Part shown: positions 9,455 through 10,921 of the stretch, one piece after another
Layout of the letters: the number at the start of each line of letters is the position of its first letter
Numbering within the stretch: the stretch's first letter is position 1
NCBI GenBank assembly: GCA_018663565.1
Contig: JABJQE010000089.1
Coordinates: 1-10,921 of the forward strand
Direction of reading: 5' to 3'
Origin: Phycisphaerae bacterium
GTDB lineage: Bacteria; Planctomycetota; Phycisphaerae; Phycisphaerales; SM1A02
DNA length: 10,921 nucleotides
Notes under the pieces: model-generated
What the model saw: the letters and a program-made list of their open reading frames with translations, nothing else
Databases searched by the model: none
Told to the model about the DNA's origin: nothing
Program-made: the position numbers and the translations under genes

Positions 9455-9883
9455 CTACTTCGCTTCCCGATCCGACTCCTGCTGTTGTCCACGTTTCTCC
9501 ATGATGGCGATGTGCTTGGCCAGTGTCCCTGCAGCGACCCCAGCTGCGGCCACCCAACCTCGCCACACGTCCAAGAGGGCTTGTTTGATGAGCAGTTGTT
9601 TGAGGAACGACAATCCGGGGTTGAAGCAGAGATTGTGGATATGGCCGCCTTTCCGCGAGCTCCGTCGGGTGTTTGAGACCCAATGGACACCTCGTAAAAG
9701 CATGCCCTCTCATTCGCTTCCTTTAGTTGCGCGTTGTACAGTTTTGTTGACTCGGTAATGGCGTCGTCATCGACAGAGCACTATAGGCAATTCGACAGGA
9801 GTGGTTTCTGCTGCGATCTGGTGACGAGATATACGCAGGGGTTCAAGGTGGTGGATGCAGAGGCGGTCCAAAGAATAGACAAC
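9455..9883 (-). pseudogene. degraded C-terminal part of a WaaE-like family 2 glycosyltransferase
   Basis: Three minus-strand frames carry consecutive pieces of one protein. The first (open 9883-9767) reads RISRHQIAAETTPVELPIVL, resembling the HE-x-G-P-V-x-L segment that ends the catalytic domain. The second (from 9780) reads SVDDAITESTKLYNAQLKEA, matching the helical stretch after it. The third (9709-9455) reads NLCFNPGLSFLKQLLIKQA and LLDVWRGWVAAAGVAAGTLA, the FLK-x5-K-x2-LDG-x2-G tail typical of WaaE/KdtX-like GT2 enzymes. The N-terminal GT-A domain is absent: the remnant begins about 10 bases after the stop codon of the intact glycosyltransferase. At least two frameshifts plus a 5' deletion are needed, so I call it a pseudogene. 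Sequencing or assembly errors could explain the frameshifts but not the missing half. The family match is by eye. Confidence 0.6.
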
Positions 9884-9893
9884 TTACGGGTCA

Positions 9894-10775
9894 TCATTTT
9901 GTACGGAGTTTGACAGGACAGAAGTGAGTACAAGAGAGGTCGAGGCCGGTCAACTTTTCGATCTTGGACTTGAGGCGTTGTTTACGCTCGCGTCGTGTCA
10001 AGGTGTGGTTCCAATCTGGTTCGAATTCAAGGTTAGCCGAGGAATCGAGCCATGGTTGCATTGCAGCGGGGTGCGTGTCATGGAACTCCTTGAGACTGTG
10101 CGGGTCGATTTGTTCATACAGGGATGCTTCTGCAGGTTGTTCTTGCCAGAATTCTGATACCGAAGACACCTTCTTGGCATGTGCGTTTCGGCCTCGAACC
10201 CACCCATAGTGGTAGATGTGCGCATCAGCGCAGATCGCACGAAGATACGACAACTTTCGCCGTCCAGAGATGTTGATGAGGTATTGCGCGTCGGATGGAA
10301 CTATGACGCGTCTTCCAGCCATGCGGACCAGCCTTGCCTCTGCCCGGTACCACCGTGGGCCAGTTGCCAAGAGGTTGGGTTTGCCATAGAAGTGGTAGTA
10401 CTTCAGGGCAATGCCATCGACATTCTGCTGCGAATGGGCAGCCACAACGAGGTCCCTTAGCGACTCGCAGTCCTTTTCATGGATAGCCTCATCGCCTTGA
10501 AGGCTCAGTGCCCAGTCTCCAGTGCAGTTGTATAACGCCAACATTGTCTGTTGGCTATAGACAAAACCACGCGGCGCATCTGGTGCCCATGTTGTGTCGA
10601 TAATGCGAACCCGTGGGTCATCGATTGCTTCAATTGCTTCTCGTGTGCCATCGTTCGATGGCCCAACGGCTACGACAAATTCATCGACAAGTTCGAGGGC
10701 GGAGCGAATGCTCTCGATGAACGGATAGCCCAGTGTGGGGCCATTATTGACGAAGCTACAAGCACTGATTTTCAT
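9894..10775 (-). CDS. family 2 glycosyltransferase (GT-A fold)
   Basis: The 293-residue product resembles inverting GT-A glycosyltransferases of surface polysaccharide loci. It opens with MKISACSFVNNGPTLGYPFI then ESIRSALELVDEFVVAVG, the first beta-strand and helix of the nucleotide-sugar domain, followed by GPSNDGTREAIEAI. QGDE (93-96) stands where the metal-binding DXD-type motif of this family falls (usually QADE). RWYRAEARLVR and IYHYGWVRGRN are further family features. The length fits an intact gene, and it ends with two adjacent TGA codons. AAAGG (10790-10786) lies 10 bases before the ATG. Its start is 23 bases after the stop of the gene upstream, so the two are probably co-transcribed. 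It has no membrane segment, so it is likely cytoplasmic or peripheral. Donor and acceptor are unknown. Confidence 0.9.
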   Translation of the reverse strand: MKISACSFVNNGPTLGYPFIESIRSALELVDEFVVAVGPSNDGTREAIEAIDDPRVRIIDTTWAPDAPRGFVYSQQTMLALYNCTGDWALSLQGDEAIHEKDCESLRDLVVAAHSQQNVDGIALKYYHFYGKPNLLATGPRWYRAEARLVRMAGRRVIVPSDAQYLINISGRRKLSYLRAICADAHIYHYGWVRGRNAHAKKVSSVSEFWQEQPAEASLYEQIDPHSLKEFHDTHPAAMQPWLDSSANLEFEPDWNHTLTRRERKQRLKSKIEKLTGLDLSCTHFCPVKLRTK

Positions 10776-10798
10776 ATTCCAAACACCTTTCGAGCCGG

Positions 10799-10921
10799 TC
10801 AGTGTAGAGGATCAAGTGGCTGGACTATTGGTCGTAGTCTGGGCGTGTACTCCACCTCACGGCGGCGACTCAAATTTCCTACCATTCGCCCCTTGTCTAT
10901 GACCACAGCACTGTCTACCTC
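10799..10921 (-). CDS. 3' end of an unidentified gene (partial)
   Basis: Forty codons are open from the window edge to a TGA at 10801-10799, while both other minus-strand frames are closed by stops in the same stretch. The fragment includes EVDSAVVIDKGRMVGNLSRR and ends TPRLRPIVQPLDPLH, and does not match a family I can name. The 23-base gap to the glycosyltransferase downstream suggests one operon, so a role in the same sugar pathway is possible but not shown. Confidence 0.5.
   Translation of the reverse strand, partial: EVDSAVVIDKGRMVGNLSRRREVEYTPRLRPIVQPLDPLH

Noticed and set aside
9218..9676. Plus-strand open frame containing MPREWQLILGSTNSGLLRF.
   Set aside because: It overlaps the start of proS and the glycosyltransferase remnant on the other strand, whose protein-like pieces explain the region better.

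Overview
The window is about 10.9 kb of bacterial DNA with four clear plus-strand or minus-strand housekeeping and secretory genes and part of a sugar-transfer locus. The best taxonomic hint is the end of the secreted carboxypeptidase: two EF-hand-like repeats (DLDGSGEVDVDDI, DTNGDGIVDVNDI) closing on AYGPC, the dockerin-like tail common on exported proteins of Planctomycetes, especially Phycisphaerae. A short archaeal/eukaryal-type prolyl-tRNA synthetase is compatible with this. The placement is an inference from protein style, not from a marker search.

Left half, plus strand. Positions 1-338 hold no convincing intact gene, only what looks like a frameshifted signal-peptide remnant. A GC-rich hairpin sits directly against the ribosome binding site of dnaK (382-2298), which ends at a strong hairpin terminator (2340-2380). 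About 310 bases without a gene follow, ending in a perfect 16-base palindrome just before pepC (2693-4060), a cytoplasmic bleomycin-hydrolase-type cysteine aminopeptidase. A 50-base imperfect hairpin follows its stop codon. Then comes a 760-residue secreted zinc carboxypeptidase (4149-6431) with signal peptide, propeptide, M14 catalytic domain, two beta-rich domains and a dockerin-like tail.

Right half, minus strand. It is convergent with the left half. In the direction of transcription it holds the 3' end of an unidentified gene (10921-10799), an intact family 2 glycosyltransferase (10775-9894), the degraded C-terminal half of a second, different family 2 glycosyltransferase (9883-9455, pieces in three frames), proS (9317-7797) and a GT-B fold (family 4-like) glycosyltransferase (7687-6578). 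The glycosyltransferases suggest the edge of a surface-polysaccharide or lipopolysaccharide locus that has lost material.

I found no mobile element, CRISPR array, tRNA or rRNA, and no clearly new multi-gene system. The most unusual points are the glycosyltransferase remnant, the C-terminal tails of PepC and DnaK, the palindrome at a possible leaderless promoter of pepC, and the zymogen architecture of the carboxypeptidase.
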